From Rhodospirillaceae bacterium (lineage in GTDB: Bacteria; Pseudomonadota; Alphaproteobacteria; Rhodospirillales; Rhodospirillaceae): a DNA stretch of 64,000 nucleotides. Below the pieces are notes generated by a model that was given only the letters and a program-made list of their open reading frames with translations, was not told the DNA's origin and searched no databases. Below, piece after piece: positions 18,278-27,070 of this stretch. Both the position numbers and the translations under genes were made by a program. Numbering within the stretch: position 1 is the stretch's first letter; the number at the start of each line of letters is the position of its first letter. Location: assembly GCA_029245025.1 (NCBI GenBank), contig JAQWQC010000029.1, positions 1 to 64,000 on the forward strand, written 5' to 3'.

Positions 18278-19825
18278 ATGGTCTGTGACATAAAGCATTC
18301 TATTTTGAATCCATCGGTAACCAAGCGCACATTTCTGGCGGGCTCAGTGGCGTCTTTGGCGTTGAGTGCGCAACCTTTCGGTATTCGGCAGGCGATTGCC
18401 CAGATAGCTGAATGGGACCTCATCGTCATCGGTGGTGGAACGGCGGGCATGCCTGCAGCTCTTTTTGCCGCTGACCGAGGCGCGCGCGTTTTGGTTATCG
18501 ATAAAGCCCCGCAGCTTGGCGGCACCATGGATCGGTCCAGTGGTCAAGTCGCGGCGGCGGGAACTGTTTGGCAGAAAGAGCAGGGGATTAAAGACTCTCC
18601 TGATGCCCACTACGACGACGTAATGCGGATCAACCGCAATACCTCTGATCCAGTGTTAACCCGGCTTTTAGTAGACAATGCAGCAGACACACTGAATTGG
18701 TTTGCCGCTAGGGGCTTTACTGTGCTGGACAACCACCCCGTCATGGGCGGAGGTCACGAGCCCTTCACCATTCGCCGATACCAGTGGAGTCCCGACCGGG
18801 CTCAAGCCTTTCAGAACATTATGGAGCCCTTACTGCTCAAGGCACAGGCAGACGGTCGCGTCAAAGTCCTCACCGACACGGGAGCTGTCGACTTGGTTCA
18901 AGACGACAGTGGGGCGGTCCGCGGCGTCGTTACCGAGAATGACACTGGAGAGCGGATTGATTACCGGGCCAAGAATGTTCTGTTGACCAGCGGCGGGTGC
19001 ATGTCCAACCCCCGTATGTTCGAAGATCTGCACGGCGTTCCACTGTTTTGCGAAGTCGCTTACCCGTATAGCCAAGGGCAGGGCATCACCCTTGGCCTCG
19101 GAGCCGGCGGTTATGTGCGAGGCGGCGACAAATACGCCACCCTATTTGGGACTATACTTGAAAGTGAGTATTTCCCGGCACCTGCGGTCGGTAGCGCTTC
19201 GTTGTCACCGCAACGGCGTCCACCCTGGGAAGTATTCGTCAATGTGCACGGCAAACGTTTTGTCCGGGAAGACCACCCCAGCGTAGCTCATCGGGAATAC
19301 ACTCTGGGTCTTCAACCCGGTCATCGGCATTGGGCGATTTTTGACCAAGAGATTCTCGATACCGCGCCACCTCTTATTCCGCGTTGGTCCCGTGAAAAGC
19401 TTGATGATGCGTTTATCGATCATCCGATGTTCGCCAAGGCTGAAACGCTTGGTGAATTGGGCGTTAAGGCTGGGGTTAACCCATACAACCTGGAGAGGGA
19501 AATCAGCGCCTATAACGATGGCGTGCTTTACGGCAAACCCGATGCCATGGGGAGAGAACACCGCCCCTTGGCCGTGGGTAAGGGGTCATACTACGCCATA
19601 CGTTTGCAGGGGTGGAATGTGATGTCCTATGCGGGTCTGGGTGTTGACGGCCAATTGCGGGTGACGCGGAGTGATGGAAGACCTATCCCTAATCTTTACG
19701 CTGCAGGTGAAGTCACAGGTAACGCAACAACGTCTGGCCACGCGCTTACCAATGGCATGGGCGTAACGCCAGCTTTGACCTTTGGCCGCCTGTTGGGGCA
19801 ACGGATCATACCCTTTACGGCTTAG
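18278..19825 (+). CDS. Tat-type FAD-dependent oxidoreductase (fumarate reductase/ketosteroid dehydrogenase-like family)
   Basis: This 515-residue flavoprotein has an N-terminal Tat-like signal with KR instead of RR (TKRTFLAGSVASLAL, then a site near A-I-A-Q). The FAD-binding Rossmann motif is IVIGGGTAGMPAALFAADRG with the Lys/Asp at the end of the second strand (VIDKA). The C-terminal FAD-binding part includes NLYAAGEVTGNA and a GHALTNGMG segment. GGAAGGGAG ends 7 nt before ATG 18278, so that start is preferred to the ATG at 18260. The substrate is unknown. Its closest relative in the window is the gene at 54154-55719: both share HYDDVM, HEP, PPWE and YPYSQG(Q/A)GITLG segments. It breaks the usual link between the pcm/LysM genes and the DUF815-yajC genes, which suggests insertion. 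Confidence 0.85.
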   Translation: MVCDIKHSILNPSVTKRTFLAGSVASLALSAQPFGIRQAIAQIAEWDLIVIGGGTAGMPAALFAADRGARVLVIDKAPQLGGTMDRSSGQVAAAGTVWQKEQGIKDSPDAHYDDVMRINRNTSDPVLTRLLVDNAADTLNWFAARGFTVLDNHPVMGGGHEPFTIRRYQWSPDRAQAFQNIMEPLLLKAQADGRVKVLTDTGAVDLVQDDSGAVRGVVTENDTGERIDYRAKNVLLTSGGCMSNPRMFEDLHGVPLFCEVAYPYSQGQGITLGLGAGGYVRGGDKYATLFGTILESEYFPAPAVGSASLSPQRRPPWEVFVNVHGKRFVREDHPSVAHREYTLGLQPGHRHWAIFDQEILDTAPPLIPRWSREKLDDAFIDHPMFAKAETLGELGVKAGVNPYNLEREISAYNDGVLYGKPDAMGREHRPLAVGKGSYYAIRLQGWNVMSYAGLGVDGQLRVTRSDGRPIPNLYAAGEVTGNATTSGHALTNGMGVTPALTFGRLLGQRIIPFTA

Positions 19826-19832
19826 GGGTAAA

Positions 19833-20717
19833 CTAGTCAGGCAGGTTGATTTTTATCCCCTGTTCACCGGCGATATGCTGAATAAACTGCCAGGCGACCC
19901 TGCCAGACCGAGATCCGCGTGTGACTGCCCATTCATTGGCTTCAGCGCGAAGGGCATCATTCTCCAGGGAAATGCCTATAGACGCGGCATAGCCCTCGAC
20001 GATGGCAAAATATGTGTCTTGGTCCAAATGATGGAAACCCAGCCACAGGCCAAACCGATCGGACAAGGAGACCTTTTCTTCCAGGGCCTCGCCGCGGTTG
20101 ATAGGCGTGGCCTGTTCGTTCTCGATCATGTCTCTTGCCATCATGTGACGGCGATTTGATGTTGCGTAAAAAACCAAGTTTTCCGGGCGTCCTTCTAGTC
20201 CGCCTTCCAGTACTGCTTTAAGAGCTTTGTAGCCATCGTCCATGCCTTCAAAGGTCAGGTCATCGCAGAAAACGATGCAGCGGCCAGATTGATTTCGAAG
20301 AATATCGAGAAGGCGCGGAAGCGTGGTTATGTCTTCTCTATGAATCTCCACAAGGACCAATCGAGCATCAATAGATAGCGTACTATTTACTAAAGCATGG
20401 ACTGCTTTCACCAATGAGCTTTTTCCGGTCCCGCGTGCCCCCCATAGTAAGGCGTTGTTTGCCGGCAAACCGTCTAAGTGGTTCTGTGTGTTGCTCAAGA
20501 GGGCTTTGGCCTGGCTCTCTATCCCTTTGAGCAGGCCAAATGGCACTCTATTGACTTTGGGTACGGGCTTGAGCCCGCCAGTTCCAGGGTCCCAAACGAA
20601 AGCGTCGGAGCTATTTATCGCGATTTTAGGCCGTGGATCTGGCGCGATACGGTCCAGGGCATCGGCAATTCGGCCAAGTTGTGTCTCAACATTTTCGCTC
20701 AAATCAGCTTTTGCCAC
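19833..20717 (-). CDS. DUF815-family AAA ATPase
   Basis: The 294-residue protein is an ATP-binding member of the DUF815 family. The Walker A motif is WGARGTGKSSLVKA (around residue 92) and the Walker B-like motif is CIVFCDDLTFE. A sensor-type YATSNRRHMM segment follows. The role is unknown. It is commonly found beside yajC-secD in alphaproteobacteria, here divergently transcribed from yajC. Its stop lies 8 bp from the stop of the convergent FAD oxidoreductase gene. Confidence 0.9.
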   Translation of the reverse strand: MAKADLSENVETQLGRIADALDRIAPDPRPKIAINSSDAFVWDPGTGGLKPVPKVNRVPFGLLKGIESQAKALLSNTQNHLDGLPANNALLWGARGTGKSSLVKAVHALVNSTLSIDARLVLVEIHREDITTLPRLLDILRNQSGRCIVFCDDLTFEGMDDGYKALKAVLEGGLEGRPENLVFYATSNRRHMMARDMIENEQATPINRGEALEEKVSLSDRFGLWLGFHHLDQDTYFAIVEGYAASIGISLENDALRAEANEWAVTRGSRSGRVAWQFIQHIAGEQGIKINLPD

Positions 20718-20855
20718 GTATCTGGACCTTCACCTCTTGATTCCTCTGGGAACGTTATGAAATCGAAACCAGGCTGCAAGGGTTGAAGATCGTTTGCATC
20801 CCTGATGCGCCTGGGTATAGTCCGCCCAATTATATCCGAACCAGGGGATTCCTGA

Positions 20856-21203
20856 ATGTTTATTGCGCCAGCCTACGCACAGGCCGCCGGGGGAGCCGGT
20901 GCCGGAAATGCATTTTCCGCGTTTATCCCCATTATTCTGATTTTTGTGGTGTTTTATTTCCTTCTTATTCGGCCGCAACAAAAGCGGATGAAGGACCACC
21001 AAGCAATGCTCAATGCCGTTCGGCGTGGAGACAAAGTGGTTACCAACGGTGGTATTGTTGGAACTGTTACCAAGGTCTTGACGGAAGAACGCGAGCTCAT
21101 GCTTGAAATAGCGGAGAATGTTCGCATTCGTGTAAAACAGGACATGCTTTCCAGCGTCGTAAGCAAGACAGATCCAGTCCCGGCAAACGACGATAAAAAT
21201 TAA
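20856..21203 (+). CDS. yajC: Sec translocon accessory subunit YajC
   Basis: This 115-residue protein has an Ala/Gly-rich N-terminus, one membrane helix (IPIILIFVVFYFLLI) and the family hallmark RPQQKRMKDHQAML. The cytoplasmic domain follows with GDKVVTNGGIVGTV. YajC associates with SecDF. A separate start at ATG 20856 is preceded by AGGGGA. secDF follows after 68 bp. Confidence 0.95.
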   Translation: MFIAPAYAQAAGGAGAGNAFSAFIPIILIFVVFYFLLIRPQQKRMKDHQAMLNAVRRGDKVVTNGGIVGTVTKVLTEERELMLEIAENVRIRVKQDMLSSVVSKTDPVPANDDKN

Positions 21204-21271
21204 TTGATAACCAACGAAAGGGTCCTGGGTTATTGAGCCTTTGACTTAGGCCCGAGACCCGGGGTGCTGCC

Positions 21272-23812
21272 ATGTTAGAATTCGGCCGCGGAAAAATCAT
21301 AACCGTAATTTTCGTCGTAATTTTCGGCTTCGTCTTTGCAGCGCCGAATTTGATGACCGGAGTTAACAAAGAAGAGCTGCCGAGCTGGTGGCAGCCGGTC
21401 AATCTTGGCCTTGATCTGCGCGGCGGATCATATTTGCTGATGGAGGTAGGCATAGATGCGGTTCGCCTCGAGCAGTTCACCGACCTTCAAGAAAGTACCC
21501 GCCAGGCCCTGAGAGACGCAAAAATAGGCTATCGAAATCTCGCGGTACGGGACCAATCCGTCACGTTGGCTTTGCCAGACCCCACCCAAATTCCCGATGC
21601 GCGGAGAGCCATCGCTGGAGTAGTTCCGGATGTTCAATTTGAAAACCAAGAGAGTGGACGCCTGCGAATCACGCTTTCAGAGCAAGTCCTGTTAGATCGC
21701 CAACTAGCGGCAGTTACGCAATCCATCGAAATCGTCCGGCGTCGTGTTGACGAATTTGGAACGTCGGAAGCAAGCATTCAACGTCAGGGCGCGGATCGCA
21801 TTATCGTCGAGCTCCCTGGGATCGATGATCCTCAGCGTGTTGTTGACCTGATTGGCCGTACAGCAAAACTCAACTTTCACATGATGGCTCCAGGCTTTGC
21901 CGGAGCTGTTGGCAGTGTTCAGGATATTCCGGCAGGTTCCATCGCTGTTCCGGCGGCAGATGGGTCTGGAGGATTCTACGTTGTTCAACGCCGTACATCT
22001 GTTCCCGGTGAAATGCTGGTCGACTCCCAACCGAGTTTTCAGGATGGACAACCTGTTGTTTCGTTCCGGTTTAACACCCAGGGTGGAAGAAGGTTTGGTG
22101 CAGTTACATCTCAAAACGTCGGGCAAAACCTAGCTATTTTGTTAGACGGAGAGGTCATCAGCGCGCCACGCATTCGGTCTGCTATTGTGGGCGGTAGTGG
22201 AATTATTGAAGGCGGCTTTACGATCCAAGGTGCCCAGGATTTGGCACTGCTTCTGCGTGCTGGCGCGCTCCCAGCGCCCTTGAAAGTGCTTGAGGAACGT
22301 AGCGTTGGTCCTGGGCTCGGCGCAGACTCCATTGAGGCCGGTGAGTTTGCGAGCGTACTAGGTTTGATTTTGGTCGCGATCTTTATGGCCATGGTCTACG
22401 GCCTATTCGGTGTGTTTTCCGTCGTCGCGCTCGTCGTGAACTTGGTCCTGATTCTTGGTGCTTTGAGTGTTATCGGTGCGACGTTGACTCTGCCGGGTAT
22501 CGCGGGGATCGTTCTCACGGTAGGTATGGCCGTTGATGCCAATGTCCTTATTTACGAACGCATGCGTGAGGAAGCCAAGACAGGGCGAACCTTGTTTAAC
22601 GCTCTTGATTCGGGGTTTAAGCAAGCCTTTAAAACAATTATCGATTCCAACTTAACCACGTTGATCGCGGCACTTCTCCTGTTCTGGTTTGGCAGCGGTC
22701 CGGTTAAGGGCTTTGCCGTGACGTTAGGCTTGGGGATCATTTCAACATTGTTCACGGCCACGATGGTTTCTCGTCTGATCGTCATAACTTGGGTCCGTCG
22801 CACGAAGCCACAGAGCCTTCCTATTTCTCCCTCTGAGGTAGAAAAGAAAGGGCTGTTCACACCGCTCATTAGTGCGATGCCGCAGGATTTTAATTTGGAC
22901 TTTATCGGTAAACGGAAAATTGCCGCTGTTTTCTCAGTCATTCTCATTGCTGCATCAATAGGATCGTTTGCAGTTCAACGCCTAAATTTTGGTATCGATT
23001 TTGCTGGCGGAATTTTAATGGAGGTTCGAGCAGATCAGCCTGTTGAAGTGAGTGCAGTGCGTGCACAGGTGGGTGGACTTGGACTCGGCGACGTATCGAT
23101 AACAACGTTTGGTGAAGATGGTCGCGACCTGCTTATTCGTATTCAGAAGCAAGAAGGTGACGATGAGGCCCAGGCAACGGCCTTATCTTTGGTGCGCGAA
23201 ACCCTCGGCGATTCATATGAATACCGTCGGACTGAACTAGTCGGCCCTAAAGTTGGGCAAGAGCTGATCTTGGATGGAGCCCTAGCGGTCGCTTTGGCGC
23301 TGTTGGCGATTTGTGTCTACATCTGGTTCCGGTTTGAGTGGCAATTTGCTGCTGGTGCGACGCTGGCCCTAACTCATGACGTGTTAGCGACCATTGGAAT
23401 GTTCTCAATTTTTCAGATGGAATTTAACCTCACAACTGTCGCGGCAGTGCTGACAATTGCGGGGTATTCTATTAACGATACGGTTGTGGCGTATGACCGC
23501 GTGCGCGAGCAGTTGCGGAAATTCAAGAAACTGCCTTTGCCAGAACTGGTGAATATGGCTGTAAATAGGGTTCTGTCTCGAACCTTGTTGACCAGTTTAA
23601 CGACGCTGCTTGCGGTAACTGCACTTTCTGTCTTTGGTGGCGAGGTGCTGCGTGGCTTTAGCATCGCGCTGATGTGGGGCGTTGTGGTTGGCACGTATTC
23701 TTCAATCTATGTTGCTATGCCGGTGCTGATTTACTTCGACCTTCGACACGAAGACCTCGAAGGCGGAGCGGCACCGAATTTGGCCCAGGTGCCAGAACAC
23801 GAGCGGACCTAA
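21272..23812 (+). CDS. secDF: Fused protein-export membrane protein SecD-SecF
   Basis: The single 846-residue frame contains SecD (about 1-515: first helix, periplasmic domain with LGLDLRGGSYLLMEV, then five helices with GMAVDANVLIYERMREE) followed without a stop by SecF (about 545-846: RLNFGIDFAGGILMEV, then helices with YSINDTVVAYDRVRE). SecDF uses the proton gradient to pull secreted chains through SecYEG. Separate secD and secF genes are frequent in proteobacteria, so the fusion is a useful lineage marker. No frameshift or duplication is seen at the junction. Confidence 0.95.
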   Translation: MLEFGRGKIITVIFVVIFGFVFAAPNLMTGVNKEELPSWWQPVNLGLDLRGGSYLLMEVGIDAVRLEQFTDLQESTRQALRDAKIGYRNLAVRDQSVTLALPDPTQIPDARRAIAGVVPDVQFENQESGRLRITLSEQVLLDRQLAAVTQSIEIVRRRVDEFGTSEASIQRQGADRIIVELPGIDDPQRVVDLIGRTAKLNFHMMAPGFAGAVGSVQDIPAGSIAVPAADGSGGFYVVQRRTSVPGEMLVDSQPSFQDGQPVVSFRFNTQGGRRFGAVTSQNVGQNLAILLDGEVISAPRIRSAIVGGSGIIEGGFTIQGAQDLALLLRAGALPAPLKVLEERSVGPGLGADSIEAGEFASVLGLILVAIFMAMVYGLFGVFSVVALVVNLVLILGALSVIGATLTLPGIAGIVLTVGMAVDANVLIYERMREEAKTGRTLFNALDSGFKQAFKTIIDSNLTTLIAALLLFWFGSGPVKGFAVTLGLGIISTLFTATMVSRLIVITWVRRTKPQSLPISPSEVEKKGLFTPLISAMPQDFNLDFIGKRKIAAVFSVILIAASIGSFAVQRLNFGIDFAGGILMEVRADQPVEVSAVRAQVGGLGLGDVSITTFGEDGRDLLIRIQKQEGDDEAQATALSLVRETLGDSYEYRRTELVGPKVGQELILDGALAVALALLAICVYIWFRFEWQFAAGATLALTHDVLATIGMFSIFQMEFNLTTVAAVLTIAGYSINDTVVAYDRVREQLRKFKKLPLPELVNMAVNRVLSRTLLTSLTTLLAVTALSVFGGEVLRGFSIALMWGVVVGTYSSIYVAMPVLIYFDLRHEDLEGGAAPNLAQVPEHERT

Positions 23813-23832
23813 TTCAAGAGCCTAGGTGCGCA

Positions 23833-24216
23833 ATGGATTTAACCCGGATCGCGCCGACTGATCGACAGCACATCCAGAAATATAGTCCTGTTGGATTTAC
23901 AGTGTCTGGTGTGGAGTTCGCCGGACCTGTCCTTGTATTCCCTCAAGAGTCCTTGTCGTGGAATGCCGATGCGCCAGACAGTCTTCTGCTAAATGATGTC
24001 TCAGCGATAATTGATAGAGCTGGGGAATTGGATCTGTGTTTACTGGGTTGCGGAAACCGAATGACCCGGGTTGAGGCATGTGTCCGCCAAGTTCTGAAGG
24101 ATGTTGGTGTTAGTGTTGAGCCGATGGACACAGGCGCTGCATGCCGGACTTTCAATGTTTTATTAGCCGAGGGCAGGGCGGTCATGGCTGCGTTGTTCCC
24201 GCCTACCGAACCCTAG
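23833..24216 (+). CDS. Mth938-domain protein (NDUFAF3/DUF498 family)
   Basis: This is a 127-residue protein of the Mth938/DUF498 family, which includes the mitochondrial complex I assembly factor NDUFAF3. Typical segments are the GFTVSGVEFAGPVLVFP start, the central LLGCGNRMTR and the C-terminal MDTGAACRTFNVLLAEGR. The start is ATG 23833, since the reading frame upstream lies inside secDF. It follows secDF closely, as is common in alphaproteobacteria. A role in respiratory complex I assembly is inferred from the mitochondrial relatives only. See also the NDUFAF6-like gene at 27968. Confidence 0.88.
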   Translation: MDLTRIAPTDRQHIQKYSPVGFTVSGVEFAGPVLVFPQESLSWNADAPDSLLLNDVSAIIDRAGELDLCLLGCGNRMTRVEACVRQVLKDVGVSVEPMDTGAACRTFNVLLAEGRAVMAALFPPTEP

Positions 24217-24230
24217 TCGTGCAGACAAAA

Positions 24231-24256
24231 AAAGGGACCGGCGAACCGGTCCCTTT
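24231..24256 (-). terminator. Bidirectional hairpin terminator between the Mth938 gene and puuD
   Basis: A perfect 11-bp stem (AAAGGGACCGG with CCGGTCCCTTT) closes a CGAA tetraloop. On the minus strand it is followed by a run of about eight U, so it should stop transcription from the puuD gene efficiently. On the plus strand only TTTG follows, so it may act more weakly for the upstream gene. Confidence 0.85.
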
Positions 24257-24280
24257 GTCGAATGTGTTTGTATAGTTGAA

Positions 24281-24856
24281 CTAGACGAAGTTCTGCTGCG
24301 CAACCATGCAAAAGAGCATTGGAATTGACAGCAATGTGTTTGTTCGTGAGAACAACATTGCTGTCCGCGCGGCTTTAGCTTTGGTGTCTGCATCTGCTTC
24401 GACAATACCAAGGGCTTTCTTCTGGTTCGGCCAAATTACAAACCAGACGTTAAACCACATAATGGTACCAAGCCACATGCCAATACCAATGATCGTGCCA
24501 TTGCCACTAAGAGTAATGGCTTCGATGAGGTAGCCGCTGATCATGGCAAGGATAAGGCCAGTAATGATGGTCGCCATAGCGCCCCAGCGGAACCAGAACA
24601 AAGCAGCTGGTGCAATGACCTTGCCGATCGCAGGTTTCTGATCATCAGGAATGTTGGGCATGTTAGGAATTTGAACAAAGTTGAAATACCACAACAGGCC
24701 AATCCACATCACACCGCTCAAAACATGGAGCCAGCGGAATAGGAACTGCCAGAAAAGCATGTCGTAGCTGGTATCGCCAATTAGCAAAAAGACCAGAACA
24801 GACAGCACAACTCCGCTGATGACAGTTCTGGGCAAAGACTGAAGGATTGCAGCCAT
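24281..24856 (-). CDS. Urate hydroxylase PuuD-like membrane protein, membrane domain only
   Basis: This 191-residue membrane protein has about five hydrophobic helices and resembles the N-terminal membrane domain of PuuD (urate oxidase N-terminal domain). Conserved elements are FRWLHVLSGVMWIGLLWYFNFVQIP, WFRWGAMATIITG and MWFNVWFVIWPNQKKALG. Full-length PuuD carries a C-terminal cytochrome c domain, which is absent here, so this is the short form. Whether it oxidises urate is uncertain, and no purine pathway gene is adjacent. GGGGAGAAAG directly precedes ATG 24856. It lies 130 bp downstream of hpnE on the same strand. Confidence 0.78.
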   Translation of the reverse strand: MAAILQSLPRTVISGVVLSVLVFLLIGDTSYDMLFWQFLFRWLHVLSGVMWIGLLWYFNFVQIPNMPNIPDDQKPAIGKVIAPAALFWFRWGAMATIITGLILAMISGYLIEAITLSGNGTIIGIGMWLGTIMWFNVWFVIWPNQKKALGIVEADADTKAKAARTAMLFSRTNTLLSIPMLFCMVAQQNFV

Positions 24857-24986
24857 CTTTCTCCCCTTTATTGAAACGGAGGGGAAGCCAAATGAAGTCG
24901 CCCCCTCACACGCTCGCTATCTTAATCATTTTGCGGTTCTCCGCAACGCAGGGTGATAGGAAATCAAAGGTCTAAGGCTGATTCTT

Positions 24987-26225
24987 TTAGAGTCCTGCTG
25001 CTTTTACGCCACTTCTAACAGCACTTTCCAAGGTGCAAGGCAACCCCGTATCAACCCAATCACCAGCCAGAAAAAGGTTCGCGGCCTTGGTTTTGGGCCC
25101 TGGTCTGTTGATCGCAAATGACGGGTCTTGTAGCGGTGTTGCGCGACGCTCGACGATGACCCTATAGGGCGGTGTTGCTCTGCCTGAAAGGTCTAAGGCG
25201 ACACGAACGTCTGGCCATAGCTTTTCGGCAATGACGTCGTGTGCTAAGCGGACAAGTTCTTGATCGGCGCTGACCGTGGCGCTGACCAAGCCGTGTCTAC
25301 AAAACAGCCAATGCGTCGTTCCCCCGATGATGCCAATCATCATTGGTGCATTGTCTGCCGTGTCCACCCGGTAATGAACGTTTACGATTCCTGATGGCTC
25401 TGGTTTAAACGCTTCACCTAGGAACGGTTTGGTGACCGGAGCCCAAGGAGTAACGGCAAGTACGACAGATTCGCCGTTCGAGACGCCGACCTTTCCTGAT
25501 CTAATATGTAGCTCGATTACACGGGCGTTGTCTGTGCTAATGCTAACGGGTGAATCAAAATGGATGCGCACACCTGCTGCCTCTAAGAATTTCAATGCTG
25601 GGTCGATGAATGTCTGCTGCAGAGATGTTTTGGGCACGTAGCTCCGCAAGCCCCCATGCCGCGTCGTCAAAGTTTGGCGAAGCGCTTTACCGAGTAACAG
25701 CGCACTCGCGGAATTTGCAGGCGTATTCATGACCGCGGTCGTCAACGGTTCCCAGAATGTGCGCCAGGCCGTGCCAGATTGGGAAAGAGTTGAGGCTACA
25801 GTATGGCGTTTTCCCGCCGTTATCAGGGAGAGACCTTTGACATAATCTATGGCGATAGTGCTTGGGGCGCGGCGAGCACGGTCAAAAATCCACTTGGGGA
25901 ACAGGCCGGCGTTAGGGCGCAATGTCCAACGCGCATTGTTTTCCAAGTCTACAAATGGAATTTCGCCTGTGTGTTCGACAGGAACCAACTCTGCTTCTGC
26001 CCCAATCGAAGCGAGGTATTTAAACACTGCTGGGTTAGCGCCTAGAATCGCATGGCTACCATTGTCTATCGTTGTGTTGAGCTGGGCGTCAAAAAAAGAG
26101 CGGCACCGGCCACCTGCTTGTTTGGCGGATTCGTACACAACAACTTTGCGCCCTGCTTGCGTTGCAGACACGGCACAGGCCAAGCCTGCCAAGCCGGCAC
26201 CGATGACATGAAGAGTGCTGGTCAT
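24987..26225 (-). CDS. hpnE: Hydroxysqualene dehydroxylase HpnE
   Basis: The 412-residue FAD-dependent amine-oxidase-fold enzyme converts hydroxysqualene to squalene. The N-terminal dinucleotide motif is VIGAGLAGLACAVSATQAG followed by ESAKQAGGRCRSF. The C-terminal FAD motif is LFLAGDWVDTGLPCTLESAVRSG, typical of HpnE. Its start overlaps the hpnD stop by 4 bp. It is the last of three coupled genes, hpnC-hpnD-hpnE. Confidence 0.92.
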   Translation of the reverse strand: MTSTLHVIGAGLAGLACAVSATQAGRKVVVYESAKQAGGRCRSFFDAQLNTTIDNGSHAILGANPAVFKYLASIGAEAELVPVEHTGEIPFVDLENNARWTLRPNAGLFPKWIFDRARRAPSTIAIDYVKGLSLITAGKRHTVASTLSQSGTAWRTFWEPLTTAVMNTPANSASALLLGKALRQTLTTRHGGLRSYVPKTSLQQTFIDPALKFLEAAGVRIHFDSPVSISTDNARVIELHIRSGKVGVSNGESVVLAVTPWAPVTKPFLGEAFKPEPSGIVNVHYRVDTADNAPMMIGIIGGTTHWLFCRHGLVSATVSADQELVRLAHDVIAEKLWPDVRVALDLSGRATPPYRVIVERRATPLQDPSFAINRPGPKTKAANLFLAGDWVDTGLPCTLESAVRSGVKAAGL

Positions 26226-27070
26226 GGACAGCTCAAATAAGCAGCTAGAAAGTGAAACAACTTTTCAATTTTGGATAGCCGAACGCGTTTTCCATCGGGC
26301 TGGACTCCGGCGTCCCGAACTTTTCGAAACAATGCCTCATAAGAGCGTAGCATAATCCAGGCTGGTCGGAGCGTTCTCTCGGCATTTATTGGCCACATGG
26401 CTTGGGCATCAGCGAACCGCTGGTCCGCTCGTCGGAAAACTGGGTCACATGCGCGCGGAAAATTGCGGTCGGCTAAGACCTTGGCGGGGAGCCTTGTGTC
26501 TATACTGGCCGTGCTCAACGCCTCTTCAGGTATATAGAGCCGTCCAGCCTTTGCATCTTCGCTAATGTCTCTAAGAATGTTGGTCAATTGCAGCGCTTCA
26601 CCCGTGGCTGAGGCAAATGAATTGGCGGTATCGCCGCGCCATCCCCAAATTGAGAGGCACAATTCGCCAACCGCACCAGCGACTTGTCCGCAATAAGTTT
26701 CAAGGGCAGTCCAGGTCGGGGCGACGATAGGTCCGCTTGCGTCAGATTCCATGCCCGCGATCAAAGCGAGGAAAGGCTCTTGCGGTAGAGTGAAGCGGTC
26801 AATCACTTCTGCCAGGCCGATGGACAACGATTCATATCCATCGATCGTTCCGCCGTGTGAAAACCATGAGCGCCAGTTCTCAAGGGTCGCACGTTTTACA
26901 GCCGTTGCTTCTTCACCATCTACGATATCGTCGATAGCGTGGGCGAACGCATAAAGCGCGAACAGTGCCTGTCGCCGAGGCAGATCTTGAAGCCGCATGG
27001 CCCAATAAAATGATGATTTCGATGCCCGCACTTGGCGCGCGATTTCCGTGTGGATTGCATCTTGCTTCAT
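26222..27070 (-). CDS. hpnD: Presqualene diphosphate synthase HpnD
   Basis: This 282-residue squalene/phytoene synthase-family enzyme joins two farnesyl diphosphates into presqualene diphosphate. Both Asp-rich motifs are intact: DDIVD (residues 47-51) and the later NILRDISEDA with D168 and D172. KSSFYWAMRLQDLPRR at the N-terminus is typical of HpnD. ATG 27070 is chosen because it overlaps the hpnC stop as ATGA. A longer frame to 27115 would add 15 unlike residues. Confidence 0.92.
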   Translation of the reverse strand: MKQDAIHTEIARQVRASKSSFYWAMRLQDLPRRQALFALYAFAHAIDDIVDGEEATAVKRATLENWRSWFSHGGTIDGYESLSIGLAEVIDRFTLPQEPFLALIAGMESDASGPIVAPTWTALETYCGQVAGAVGELCLSIWGWRGDTANSFASATGEALQLTNILRDISEDAKAGRLYIPEEALSTASIDTRLPAKVLADRNFPRACDPVFRRADQRFADAQAMWPINAERTLRPAWIMLRSYEALFRKVRDAGVQPDGKRVRLSKIEKLFHFLAAYLSCP

